13,322 nucleotides of DNA from Bacteroidales bacterium (GCA_004552385.1 SFOL01000048.1:1-13322), one strand, 5' to 3'; numbered from the stretch's first letter, positions 1 through 7,455 are shown. The notes: generated by a model not told the origin, from the letters alone. Made by a program: numbers and translations.

Positions 1-502
1 CGACTCTGAGAGCCTCGAATTGTCTGACGATAAGCCGACTTCGGCCGAGTACAAGGCTCTCCATGTCTGCATAAAGAAGGTTTCCGAGGCCATTGAGCGT
101 TTCTCGTTCAACACCTGCGTGAGCCAGTTTATGATCTCTCTTGCCGAGCTGCAGAACCTCAAGTGCCGCAAGAAGGCCATCTTGGAGCCTCTCATTGTAC
201 TCCTTGCGCCATTCGCCCCGCATATCGCGGAGGAGATTTGGCACGACCTCGGACATGACACGACTGTCTGCGACGCCAAGTGGCCGGAGCTTGACGAGGC
301 TCACCTTGTTGAGGATTCTGTCAAATATCCCGTTGCGTTCAACGGTAAGACTCGTTTCACTATGGAGTTCCCCGTCGGCGCTGACCCCAAGGCTATCGAG
401 AATGCCGTCGTGACTTCAGAGCAGGCCGCCAAGTATATTGACGGCAAGCCCGTGCGCAAGGTTATTGTCGTTCCTGGCAAGATGATAAACGTTGTTATCT
501 GA
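1..502 (+). CDS. leuS: Leucyl-tRNA synthetase, C-terminal part (5' end outside window)
   Basis: This is the tail of a class I aminoacyl-tRNA synthetase that charges tRNA-Leu in the cytoplasm. The reading frame is open from the first complete codon at position 2 to TGA at 500-502, about 166 residues. It contains the helical anticodon-binding domain with the typical LAPFAPHIAEEIWHDLGH stretch (about residues 68-85). It ends in the small LeuRS C-terminal domain (NGKTRFTMEFPV, then KVIVVPGKMINVVI at the end), which contacts the tRNA. Nothing looks broken. A strong intrinsic terminator begins about 40 bases after the stop, so leuS is the last gene of its transcript. It converges on tex. The assignment is firm; only the catalytic part, which lies upstream of the window, cannot be judged. 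Confidence 0.95.
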   Translation, partial: DSESLELSDDKPTSAEYKALHVCIKKVSEAIERFSFNTCVSQFMISLAELQNLKCRKKAILEPLIVLLAPFAPHIAEEIWHDLGHDTTVCDAKWPELDEAHLVEDSVKYPVAFNGKTRFTMEFPVGADPKAIENAVVTSEQAAKYIDGKPVRKVIVVPGKMINVVI

Positions 503-541
503 TATTTGTCAGGCGCAGGCTGGCTGACGGCCTGAATGTAA

Positions 542-580
542 AAACCGCCCCCGGTATTGTTCCGGGGGCGGTTTCCTTTT
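542..580 (+). terminator. Intrinsic terminator of leuS
   Basis: A perfect 13-bp stem (542-554 with 562-574, core CCGCCCCCGG/CCGGGGGCGG) closes a 7-base loop and is followed by CCTTTT (575-580). The A's at the foot of the left arm would also help it work on the opposite strand. It sits about 40 bases after the leuS stop, as expected for a rho-independent terminator. Confidence 0.9.
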
Positions 581-797
581 CCCGTGGGCGGAGGCCTTGT
601 TCACAAAGGCTATTTATTGCACGGAGCGGCCGAAGAGAAAAACATGGGAATGATGAGGTCGACAATGGATTACATGCCGATCACTGCTTCTCATGCTGAA
701 GAGCCGAAGCTCGCTTTCGGCGTCAGCCCCCGAAGCGCCGCTGTCGTTTGCCGGCGGTGGGCTACGTGTGCACAAAGTAGTACGAACTACAAATTAT

Positions 798-839
798 GAG
801 CCGTAGAACCTTGCCTGAGACGGAAAGGTTCTACGGCTC
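798..839 (-). terminator. Hairpin, probable terminator of tex
   Basis: A perfect 15-bp inverted repeat (798-812 with 825-839, arm GAGCCGTAGAACCTT) closes a 12-base loop. Read on the minus strand it lies about 70 bases past the tex stop and is followed by ATAATTTG, a short U-rich run. On the plus strand the downstream side (CTTGTGCGTTT) is less U-rich. Termination of tex, or two-way termination between the convergent genes, is therefore the simplest reading. Confidence 0.7.
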
Positions 840-908
840 CTTGTGCGTTTGGGTGTGCGCGTGACGGACGGCGGAAACGCTATGCATCTCCGCTTCCCCG
901 CTCAGAGC

Positions 909-3035
909 CTATAGCCCTTTCATTGACAGGTTTATCCTGCCGCGGGCGGTGTCAACGTCAAGCACTCGAACAGTCACGTGCTGATGCAGGCTCACCACGT
1001 CCGCCACGTTCTTCACGAACTTGTCAGACAATTGGCTTATGTGTACGAGGCCGTCGGTGTGCACGCCCATGTCAACAAAAGCTCCGAAAGCCGTGATGTT
1101 CGTCACGATGCCCGGCAGCTCCATCCCGGCGCGCAGGTCCTCGATTGAGTGCACGCTCTCGTCGAAGTGGAAATCTTTAATGGCCTCGCGCGGGTCTCTG
1201 CCCGGCTTCTCAAGCTCGCCCATTATGTCGTGCAGGGTGGGGAGTCCGACGTCGCCTTTCACGTATCTTTGCAGGTCTATCTTGTCGCGCTTGCCCTTGT
1301 CTTTCATCAGCTCAATGACGGTGCATCCCGCGTCGGCTGCCATCTGATTCACCACGTCATATCGCTCGGGGTGCACCGCCGACGCGTCGAGGGGGTTCTT
1401 TGCGCCGGAAATCCTTACGAACCCTGCACACTGCTCGAAAGCCTTAGGTCCGAGCCTCGGCACCTTCTTCAGATCGGCTTTGGATGTGAAAGGCCCGTTC
1501 GCCGTGCGATAATCCACGATATTCTTAGCCAGGGTGGGGCCGAGGCCCGACACGTAGGTGAGCAGGTGGCGGCTGGCCGTGTTGAGCTCCACGCCGACCT
1601 GGTTCACGCAGCTTATGACGACCGAGTCGAGGCTCTGCTTCAGCCTTGCCTGATCCACGTCGTGCTGATATTGGCCCACTCCGAGGCTCTTAGGGTCTAT
1701 CTTCACCAGCTCCGCCAGCGGATCCATCAGCCTGCGGCCTATCGACACTGCACCGCGGACTGTCACGTCCTCGTTAGGGAACTCCTCCCGCGCCGTGGCC
1801 GAGGCTGAGTATATCGACGCGCCGTCTTCCGACACGACGAATATGCGCAGACGCTTCTCTTTGTCAAAGTTTCTCACGAAGGTCTCCGTCTCTCGGCTCG
1901 CCGTGCCGTTGCCTATAGCCACGGCTTCTATGTCATATTGGTCTATGAGCCGCCTGAGCTCCGCCTCGGCATCCGCTGTCTTGGCGTGAGGCGGGTGGGG
2001 GTATATGACCGAGTGGCAGAGCATCTGTCCCTGCTCGTCGAGGCACACCACTTTGCAACCGGTGCGGAAGCCCGGGTCCAGGGCCAGGGTGCGGCGCCTG
2101 CCCAGTGGAGCTGCCAGTAGCAGTTGCCGCAGGTTGGTCTCGAACACTCTTATGGCCTCTGTGTCAGCCCGCTCCTTGGCCTCGGCCTCCATCTCCGTCT
2201 CCATGGCGGGGGCTATCAGCCTCTTATAGCTGTCCGAGATGGCCATCTCCACTTGCCCCGCCGTCTTCGGGTTGCGCGCGTATTTGCGGTTCAGCCGGTC
2301 TACGATCTTCTCCGGCTCCTCGGGCGAGACCGATAGCTTTATGACGCCCTCGCGCTCGGCTCTCATCATGGCGAGCAGCCTGTGGCTCGGGCATTTGGCC
2401 AAGTTCTCGCTCCGGTCTATGTAGTCGCGGTATTTCTCGCCCTCGGCCTCTTTGCCCTTTGACAGCTTTGTGGACACGATGCCTTCGCGTCGGAAGACGT
2501 TTCTCACCGCCTCGCGCGTCTCGGGCTGGTCTGCGACCCACTCCGCGATAATGTCTCGTGCGCCTTGCAATGCGTCTTCGGTCGTTGCCACGTCGTCCGT
2601 CAGGTACTTGTCTGCCGCGGCTTCCGGATCCGAGACGTTTCCGCTCATGAGGGCCAGGGCCAGAGGCTCCAGCCCAAGCTCCCTGGCTTTGGCGGCGCGT
2701 GTCTTGCGTTTGGGCTTATATGGCTGGTAGAGGTCTTCGAGCTTTGTGGAGTCCCAAGTCTCGTCAATCTCTTTGCGGAGCTCCGGTGTCATCTTGCCCT
2801 GCTCCTCGATGGTGCTGATGATGGTCTCTTTGCGTGAGGCGGTCTCTTTCAGCTTCTCGTAGCTCTTGGCTATGTCGCCCACTTGGACCTCGTCCAGGTT
2901 GCCTGTGGCCTCTTTCCGGTATCGGCTTATGAATGGCACCGTGGCCCCGTCGTCCAAAAGTCTCAGCGTGTTCTCCACCTGCGTGGGACGCAGGTTTAAC
3001 GCCTTGTGTATTAAGGTTGTGAATGTATCTTGCAT
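909..3035 (-). CDS. tex: Tex family S1 RNA-binding protein (transcription accessory protein)
   Basis: This is a complete 708-residue Tex protein, a conserved cytoplasmic nucleic-acid-binding protein linked to transcription and RNA metabolism; its exact role in this group is not established. The N-terminal helical Tex domain runs from the start (VENTLRLLDDGATVPFISRY) to about residue 200. A YqgF/RNase H-like domain opens at about 315 (TLALDPGFRTGCKV) and includes AVAIGNGTASRETE (371-384). The tandem helix-hairpin-helix region is at about 490-545 (LTYVSGLGPTLAKNIV, KKVPRLGPKAFEQCAGFVRI). The S1 domain is at about 637-708 (GIVTNITAFGAFVDMGVHTD, GLVHISQLS). The length fits Tex proteins of about 700-770 residues. 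It starts 25 nt after the stop of the folate cyclo-ligase gene on the same strand, so the two are probably co-transcribed. Confidence 0.96.
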   Translation of the reverse strand: MQDTFTTLIHKALNLRPTQVENTLRLLDDGATVPFISRYRKEATGNLDEVQVGDIAKSYEKLKETASRKETIISTIEEQGKMTPELRKEIDETWDSTKLEDLYQPYKPKRKTRAAKARELGLEPLALALMSGNVSDPEAAADKYLTDDVATTEDALQGARDIIAEWVADQPETREAVRNVFRREGIVSTKLSKGKEAEGEKYRDYIDRSENLAKCPSHRLLAMMRAEREGVIKLSVSPEEPEKIVDRLNRKYARNPKTAGQVEMAISDSYKRLIAPAMETEMEAEAKERADTEAIRVFETNLRQLLLAAPLGRRRTLALDPGFRTGCKVVCLDEQGQMLCHSVIYPHPPHAKTADAEAELRRLIDQYDIEAVAIGNGTASRETETFVRNFDKEKRLRIFVVSEDGASIYSASATAREEFPNEDVTVRGAVSIGRRLMDPLAELVKIDPKSLGVGQYQHDVDQARLKQSLDSVVISCVNQVGVELNTASRHLLTYVSGLGPTLAKNIVDYRTANGPFTSKADLKKVPRLGPKAFEQCAGFVRISGAKNPLDASAVHPERYDVVNQMAADAGCTVIELMKDKGKRDKIDLQRYVKGDVGLPTLHDIMGELEKPGRDPREAIKDFHFDESVHSIEDLRAGMELPGIVTNITAFGAFVDMGVHTDGLVHISQLSDKFVKNVADVVSLHQHVTVRVLDVDTARGRINLSMKGL

Positions 3036-3060
3036 CTGTGTGTCTCTTTATTGCTAATTT

Positions 3061-3636
3061 TTAAATTGCAACCACTGAGTCCATTTTCGCATCATGCTCC
3101 TCAGTGGGCAGTTCTTGCACCACTTGGCATTTGTAGCACACTCCGATTTTCTTGGCTTTGACCAGGGTTGCGAAGGCGCGGTCGTAGAATCCGCGGCCGC
3201 GTCCCAGTCTGGCTCCTTCGGTGGTGAAAGCCATCCCTGGCGCTATCATTATCACGCCGTCCCCGCTCCCGCATATGTCGAGCTCAGCGGTGCCTTGTGG
3301 CTCCAGTATGCCGAACCTCGGCTCCCGCGCAAGGCATTTGTAGCCCGTGAACTCTTTGAACACCAGGTCGTGGCCTTTTATCACGGGGAGGTATACGCGC
3401 TTGCCGCGCTTTACGCACTCCATGATGAACGGCCCGGTGTTAAGCTCGTCGATGAGCGGCCAGTAGGCCACAATAACGCCGGCGGCCTTTACGTCGTCAC
3501 GGTCCGTGAGGGTCTGGGCCAACTGCCTGCCAAACGCCATGTAGTCCTCGTTTCGCAGGTTGGGCTTCAGCAGCCTTATCCGTCGTCTTATCTCTTTTTT
3601 CTGCTCTATTATGTCCATTGCCGAACTGTGTGTCAT
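3061..3636 (-). CDS. 5-formyltetrahydrofolate cyclo-ligase (5,10-methenyl-THF synthetase)
   Basis: The enzyme uses ATP to convert 5-formyltetrahydrofolate to 5,10-methenyltetrahydrofolate, returning stored folate to the one-carbon pool used in purine and thymidylate synthesis. The 191-residue protein has the basic N-terminal helix (KKEIRRRIR), a YWPLIDELNT substrate-binding stretch with E64, the hallmark PGMAFTTEGARLGRGRGFYD (133-152) and the closing EEHDAKMDSVV element with H181 and D182. The length matches the family, about 180-200 residues. A second in-frame ATG seven codons in (3616-3618) gives a start closer to most family members and may be the real one. It precedes tex by 25 nt and follows purA by about 140 nt, with a hairpin between them. 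Confidence 0.93.
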   Translation of the reverse strand: MTHSSAMDIIEQKKEIRRRIRLLKPNLRNEDYMAFGRQLAQTLTDRDDVKAAGVIVAYWPLIDELNTGPFIMECVKRGKRVYLPVIKGHDLVFKEFTGYKCLAREPRFGILEPQGTAELDICGSGDGVIMIAPGMAFTTEGARLGRGRGFYDRAFATLVKAKKIGVCYKCQVVQELPTEEHDAKMDSVVAI

Positions 3637-3685
3637 TTCTGAATGGTGCGCCGGGTTTTGCGATGAGCATTAGCGCGCAAAGCAT

Positions 3686-3722
3686 AAGCCCACCACGTCT
3701 TGTTCCTGACCTGGTGGGCTTT
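3686..3722 (-). terminator. Hairpin between purA and the folate cyclo-ligase gene
   Basis: A perfect 10-bp inverted repeat (3686-3695 with 3712-3721, AAGCCCACCA/TGGTGGGCTT) encloses a 16-base loop, about 60 bases past the purA stop on the minus strand. On that strand it is followed by ATGCTTT. The U-run is short, so termination may be partial, letting some purA transcription reach the cyclo-ligase and tex genes. Confidence 0.65.
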
Positions 3723-3780
3723 TGCTCTGTTAATATACCGCCTCACACCCGGCCTCGTAGGCCTCAGCGTGCGCTTTTTC

Positions 3781-5043
3781 TTACAACATTATGGTCTGCT
3801 CCCTGTCCGGGCCAACAGACACAATCTTGACAGGAACGCCGAGGTAGCTCTCGATGAACGACACGTAGTCTTTGAACGCCTTGGGGAACTGATCTGCGCT
3901 CGTCATCTTGTCCATCGGGGTCTTCCAACCCTCGAACTCCATATAAACGGGCTCGACACCCTCATTTATGTCAAACGGCATCTCGTCGGTCTCCCTGTCG
4001 CCAATCTTGTAGGCCACGCAGGCCTTCACCGTGTCGAAGTTGTCAAGGATGTCGCTCTTCATCATGATGAGTTGCGACACGCCGTTTACCATGACGGCGT
4101 AGCGGAGGGCCACGAGGTCAATCCACCCGCAGCGGCGCGGACGGCCCGTGACGGCTCCGAACTCATGGCCGAGCTTGCGTAGTGTCTCTCCGGTCTCGTC
4201 AAACAGCTCTGTGGGGAACGGGCCGGAGCCCACGCGCGTGCAGTAAGCCTTGAAGATGCCGAACACCTCGCCGATGTTTCTCGGGGCCACGCCCAGACCC
4301 GTGCAAGCGCCGGCGCAGACCGTGTTGCTCGATGTCACGAACGGGTATGAGCCGAAGTCCACGTCGAGCATGGTGCCCTGCGCACCCTCGGCCAAGACGT
4401 CTTTGCCTTCGGCCAATAGGTGGTTCACGTAGTGCTCACTGTCCACGAACTTGAACTGCTTGAGCTTCTCGAGTCCCTCGAACCAGGCTTTCTCCAGCTC
4501 GGGCAGCTTGTCCAGCGGGTAATTATAGTCGCTGAGGATCTTCTTGTGCCTCGCGACGGCGTTCTTATATTTCTCCTCGAAGTTGAGCTCTATGTCGCCC
4601 ACGCGGACGCCGTTGCGGCTCACCTTGTCAGTGTATGTGGGGCCAATGCCTTTGCCGGTGGTGCCTATTTTGCCGGAGCCTTTCGCGCTCTCGTAGGCGG
4701 CGTCGAGCAGACGGTGGGTCGGGAGGATGAGGTGAGCCTTGCGGGATATGTAGAGGCGGCTCGTCAAGTCGTGACCCGAAGCCTCGAGCTGCTCAACCTC
4801 AGTCTTGAAGAGGGCGGGGTCGAGCACAACGCCGTTGCCTATGATGTTCACCTTGTCGCCTTGGAAGATGCCGGACGGCACTGAGCGGAGTACGTATTTC
4901 TGCCCCTCGAACTCGAGCGTGTGGCCCGCGTTCGGGCCGCCCTGGAATCGCGTGACGGCCGCATAGTGGGGGGTCAGGACGTCTACGACCTTGCCCTTGC
5001 CCTCGTCGCCCCATTGGAGGCCCAACAGAACATCTACTTTCAT
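3781..5043 (-). CDS. purA: Adenylosuccinate synthetase
   Basis: PurA joins IMP and aspartate with GTP hydrolysis to make adenylosuccinate, the first committed step from IMP to AMP in the cytoplasm. The 420-residue protein is complete. It has the GTP-binding GLQWGDEGKGK (8-18, with catalytic D13), GPNAGHT (36-42, catalytic H41), GTTGKGIGPTY (127-137), EGAQGTMLDVDFGSYPFVTS (219-238), VTGRPRRCGW (298-307) and the C-terminal GPDREQTI (411-418). The length is close to the usual 420-430. The ATG at 5041-5043 places the P-loop-like motif at the normal position. There is no Shine-Dalgarno; the bases before ATG are GATATAA. Thirty bases upstream on the coding strand is a terminator-like hairpin with a T7 run, which suggests control within the leader. 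Confidence 0.97.
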   Translation of the reverse strand: MKVDVLLGLQWGDEGKGKVVDVLTPHYAAVTRFQGGPNAGHTLEFEGQKYVLRSVPSGIFQGDKVNIIGNGVVLDPALFKTEVEQLEASGHDLTSRLYISRKAHLILPTHRLLDAAYESAKGSGKIGTTGKGIGPTYTDKVSRNGVRVGDIELNFEEKYKNAVARHKKILSDYNYPLDKLPELEKAWFEGLEKLKQFKFVDSEHYVNHLLAEGKDVLAEGAQGTMLDVDFGSYPFVTSSNTVCAGACTGLGVAPRNIGEVFGIFKAYCTRVGSGPFPTELFDETGETLRKLGHEFGAVTGRPRRCGWIDLVALRYAVMVNGVSQLIMMKSDILDNFDTVKACVAYKIGDRETDEMPFDINEGVEPVYMEFEGWKTPMDKMTSADQFPKAFKDYVSFIESYLGVPVKIVSVGPDREQTIML

Positions 5044-5072
5044 TTATATCGGATTTGTTGTGTAAATGACAT

Positions 5073-5121
5073 AAAAAAACGGAAGCGCTGGCCGCACATA
5101 CCCTGTCCGGCCACGTTTCCG
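5073..5121 (-). promoter_or_regulatory. Terminator-like hairpin in the purA leader (possible attenuator)
   Basis: On the minus strand, arms 5121-5108 and 5094-5080 pair over 13 base pairs with one A-C mismatch and one bulged base, closing a 13-base loop. Seven uninterrupted T's (complement of 5073-5079) follow at once, then 29 bases to the purA ATG. The flanking genes diverge, so no upstream gene needs a terminator here. The 30 bases between the T run and the ATG are too short for a full promoter, so purA transcription very probably passes through this element. It may be an attenuator, or the 3' end of a small RNA started in the divergent region. No ligand or matching known riboswitch is visible. 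Confidence 0.55.
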
Positions 5122-5148
5122 ATGTGCTAAGGTACAATTAATCGTCCT

Positions 5149-5174
5149 TTTTAACAAATAATACCCTGTTAAAA
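5149..5174. promoter_or_regulatory. Inverted repeat TTTTAACA-N10-TGTTAAAA, candidate operator
   Basis: A perfect 8-bp inverted repeat (5149-5156 and 5167-5174) with a 10-base spacer lies between divergent purA and the C1 peptidase gene. The spacing between half-site centres is 18 bp, nearly two helical turns, as for a dimeric regulator. On the minus strand the repeat overlaps TATTATTTG, which resembles the Bacteroidota -7 element (TAnnTTTG) with one extra base. No matching -33 box is evident, so the promoter part is weak. Confidence 0.3.
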
Positions 5175-5273
5175 CGCCATCGCTCTACGAATTAGGCACG
5201 CCAAACCAGAATACTGCGATTTTTTTAGTAACTTCACTTCATTATTGTTATTTGTTTAACACATATTAAAACT

Positions 5274-6479
5274 ATGGCAAAGACAACAACAGCGTGGGCT
5301 CTCGCGGCTCTCGCAGCGTGCTCCTTCACGACGGGCGCGGTGGCCCAGGAGGGTAAGGCGGCTGACGAAGGCTTCGTCTTCACGACCGTCAAGGAGAATC
5401 CCATAACTTCTATCAAGAACCAGAATAAGAGCGGCACGTGCTGGGCCTACTCCAGTCTCGGCTATTTCGAGGCCGAGCTGCTCCGACTGGGCAAGGGCGA
5501 GTATAACCTCTGCGAGATGTTCCTCGCGCACAAGACGTACGAGGACCGCGCTAAGGCGGCCGTCCGCATGCACGGCGACATCTCATTCACCGAGGGCGGC
5601 AGCTTCTATGATGCCGTCTATTGCATGAAGAACTACGGCATGATGCCCGAGGAGGCCATGCCGCTGCCCGGGACCCTCTATGGCGACTCGCTCGCCAACT
5701 TCAACGAGATGTGGCCTGTCGCCGCGGGCGTGGTGAGCGCCATAACCGACGGCAAGCTCACGAAGCTCTCGCCTGCGTGGTTCTCTGGCCTCAACGCCGT
5801 GCTTGACGCCTATCTCGGCCAGGTCCCCGGCGAGTTCACGTTCAAGGGCAAGAAGTACACCCCCAAGTCTTTCCAGGAGAGCCTCGGCCTCAAGATGGAC
5901 GACTATGTGTCACTCACTTCGTTCACTCACCACCCGTTCTACACGCAGTTCGTCATCGAGGTGCAGGACAACTGGCGATGGGGGCTCAGTTACAACATCC
6001 CCATCGATGAGCTCATGAAGGTCATGGACAACGCCATCGACAACGGCTACACCTTCTGCTGGGGCGCCGATGTCTCCGAGAAGGGCTTCACCCGCGACGG
6101 CATTGCCGTATGCCCCGATGCCGACAACGGAGCGGACATCACCGGCTCCGACATGGCGCGCTGGACCGGGCTCAGCCCCGCCGAGAAGCGCAAGGAGCTC
6201 ACCTCGCGCCCGCTCCCCGAAATCAACGTGACCCAGGAGTCCCGCCAGGAGGCCTATGACAACTGGGAAACCACTGACGACCACGGCATGCTCATCTATG
6301 GCGTGGCCAAAGACCAGAACGGAAAGGAGTATTACATGGTCAAGAACTCCTGGGGCTTAAGCGGCAAGTATAATGGCATATGGTACGCCTCGAAGACTTT
6401 CGCTAAGTACAAGACTATGAACATCCTCGTCCACAAAGACGCGATCCCCAAGGATATCCGCAAGAAGCTCGGCATTTAA
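5274..6479 (+). CDS. Secreted C1-family cysteine peptidase (bleomycin hydrolase/aminopeptidase C type)
   Basis: This 401-residue papain-fold peptidase belongs to the bleomycin hydrolase branch, whose members trim peptides as aminopeptidases. The catalytic set is complete: oxyanion Q50 and nucleophile C56 in NQNKSGTCWAYSS, H337 in TTDDHGMLIYG, and N358 in MVKNSWG. The N-terminus is an export signal. Cleavage could follow AVA at 22-24 (signal peptidase I). Alternatively, LAAC at 13-16 could act as a lipobox, making it a lipoprotein. Exported versions are common in Bacteroidales, whereas classical bleomycin hydrolases are cytosolic. The ATG is preceded by an A/T-rich stretch (TATTAAAACT) and no Shine-Dalgarno. 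It stands alone: divergent from purA and followed by a strong terminator. The substrate is unknown; scavenging of host or dietary peptides is an inference. Confidence 0.93.
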   Translation: MAKTTTAWALAALAACSFTTGAVAQEGKAADEGFVFTTVKENPITSIKNQNKSGTCWAYSSLGYFEAELLRLGKGEYNLCEMFLAHKTYEDRAKAAVRMHGDISFTEGGSFYDAVYCMKNYGMMPEEAMPLPGTLYGDSLANFNEMWPVAAGVVSAITDGKLTKLSPAWFSGLNAVLDAYLGQVPGEFTFKGKKYTPKSFQESLGLKMDDYVSLTSFTHHPFYTQFVIEVQDNWRWGLSYNIPIDELMKVMDNAIDNGYTFCWGADVSEKGFTRDGIAVCPDADNGADITGSDMARWTGLSPAEKRKELTSRPLPEINVTQESRQEAYDNWETTDDHGMLIYGVAKDQNGKEYYMVKNSWGLSGKYNGIWYASKTFAKYKTMNILVHKDAIPKDIRKKLGI

Positions 6480-6498
6480 AAGCCACCCTGCTCTTATT

Positions 6499-6558
6499 AG
6501 GACATAAAGGAAGTCGCCGCCCCGGAAGTCTGCTTCCGGGGCGGCGATTGTCCTTTTT
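6499..6558 (+). terminator. Nested strong terminator after the C1 peptidase gene
   Basis: An inner perfect 15-bp stem (6514-6528 with 6533-6547, core CGCCGCCCCGG) closes a 4-base loop. An outer 6-bp repeat (AGGACA 6499-6504 with TGTCCT 6549-6554) brackets it, and TTTTT (6554-6558) follows. It begins 20 bases after the peptidase stop and separates it from the convergent Fe-S genes. It may also stop transcripts arriving from the minus strand. Confidence 0.88.
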
Positions 6559-6604
6559 AATTAGCGGGGCTTCGCAACGTGACGCCTTTGCTCGGCCGGT
6601 TGCC

Positions 6605-6934
6605 CTACATCATCCCGAGCGTCAGTCTCGCCTCGTCGCTCAGGTTCTCTTCTGACCAAGCGGGGTCGAACGTCAAGTTGACCTCGACGCTTGCCACGCC
6701 CGGGATGGCTTTGACCTTCTCCATAACCTCGTCGGGCAGGCTGTCCGCCACCGGGCAGTTCGGAGCCGTCAGCGTCATCAGTATCCTCACCTCGTTGGTT
6801 GTGGATATCTCGAGCTTGTAGATTAGGCCGAGGTCGTATATGTTCACCTCGATCTCGGGGTCGTAGATGGTTTTCAGTTGCTCTATTACGAGTTGCTCCA
6901 GGGTCTTCTCCTTCTCTTGTTCGTTGTTATCCAT
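6605..6934 (-). CDS. SufT/MIP18-type DUF59 protein, Fe-S cluster assembly
   Basis: This is a 109-residue single-domain protein of the FeS_assembly_P (DUF59) family, to which SufT, PaaD and MIP18 belong. These act in maturation of iron-sulfur proteins in the cytoplasm. The family signatures are TIYDPEIEVNIYDLGLIY (22-39, with D25-P26-E27), LTAPNCPV with the conserved C60, and the LTFDPAWSEENLSDEAR end. A charged N-terminal extension of about ten residues (MDNNEQEKEK) precedes the domain. It starts 23 nt after the sufE stop on the same strand, so the pair is probably co-transcribed. SufT is the likeliest role, but the family also includes PaaD-like proteins, so I give no symbol. Confidence 0.9.
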   Translation of the reverse strand: MDNNEQEKEKTLEQLVIEQLKTIYDPEIEVNIYDLGLIYKLEISTTNEVRILMTLTAPNCPVADSLPDEVMEKVKAIPGVASVEVNLTFDPAWSEENLSDEARLTLGMM

Positions 6935-6957
6935 TGGTAGGCTGTGGTGGTGTGGCG

Positions 6958-7389
6958 TTACGCCATATTGTTTTTAGCGGCATACGCCATGGCGTAAAGG
7001 CGTATCTGCTTAATCATGGCCAGGAGGCCGTTTGAACGCGTCGGGGTGAGGTTCTCCTTCAGCCCTATCCTGTCAATGAAATACAGGTCGGCCTCCTCGA
7101 CCTCGGCGGGCTTGTGCCCGTCCACCACTTTGAGCAACAGGGCCACAATGCCTTTCACTATTATCGCGTCGGAGTCCCCTTTGAACGACAGCGTCCCGTC
7201 GGCGTTCTGCTCGCAGTATATCCAGACGGTGCTCTGGCACCCTTCTATTATGTACTCCGGCTTGCGGTGCTCCTCGGGGTAGGGGGGCATGTCGTTGCCC
7301 AGCTCTATGAGCAGGGAGTATTTGTCCATCCACTCGTCGTAGGCCGAGAATTCGTCTACTATTTCGTCTTGCGCTTCGTTTATGGTCAT
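6958..7389 (-). CDS. sufE: SufE family cysteine desulfurase activator
   Basis: SufE accepts persulfide sulfur from the cysteine desulfurase SufS and passes it to the SufBCD scaffold during Fe-S cluster building in the cytoplasm. The 143-residue protein has the active cysteine C51 in IIEGCQSTVW, the conserved GDSDAIIVKGIVALLL segment (71-86) and the C-terminal LTPTRSNGLLAMI. Its length is close to the roughly 140 residues of the family, and the cysteine sits at the same position as in E. coli SufE. It is the first gene of a two-gene minus-strand unit with the DUF59 protein. It diverges from the RNA methyltransferase gene across 124 bases. The sufBCDS genes are not in this window and presumably lie elsewhere. 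Confidence 0.94.
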   Translation of the reverse strand: MTINEAQDEIVDEFSAYDEWMDKYSLLIELGNDMPPYPEEHRKPEYIIEGCQSTVWIYCEQNADGTLSFKGDSDAIIVKGIVALLLKVVDGHKPAEVEEADLYFIDRIGLKENLTPTRSNGLLAMIKQIRLYAMAYAAKNNMA

Positions 7390-7455
7390 GCCTTTACTTT
7401 ACTTTTATAGCTGCCCGCGAAGTTACTCAGTTTGCAAAATCTTTTGACGGACTCT

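Larger units (their letters stand above)
503..908. other. Gap between convergent leuS and tex; no convincing gene
   Basis: About 400 bases lie between the leuS stop and the tex stop. Two strong hairpins (542-574 and 798-839) flank roughly 220 bases in which I recognise no gene family, tRNA or known RNA. One small plus-strand frame, ATG at 644 to TGA at 797-799, would give 51 residues. It has five methionines in its first eleven residues, no signal peptide and no recognisable motif, and it ends right at the second hairpin. I treat it as chance, but a small protein or small RNA is not excluded. Confidence 0.5.

Noticed and set aside
600..640. Imperfect repeat CCTTGT-TC-ACAAAGG
   Set aside because: Only about six pairs with a bulge; too weak to call as a separate element.
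1149..1808. 219-codon open frame on the plus strand inside tex
   Set aside because: It is antisense to a fully recognisable tex gene, with no motif of its own; high GC content makes long shadow frames common here.
3094..3642. 182-codon plus-strand frame opposite the folate cyclo-ligase gene
   Set aside because: The minus-strand protein carries all family motifs; the plus-strand product matches nothing.
4799..5137. Minus-strand frame starting in the purA leader, considered as a leader peptide
   Set aside because: It runs without a stop deep into purA in another frame and has no run of regulatory codons, so it does not look like an attenuation leader peptide.
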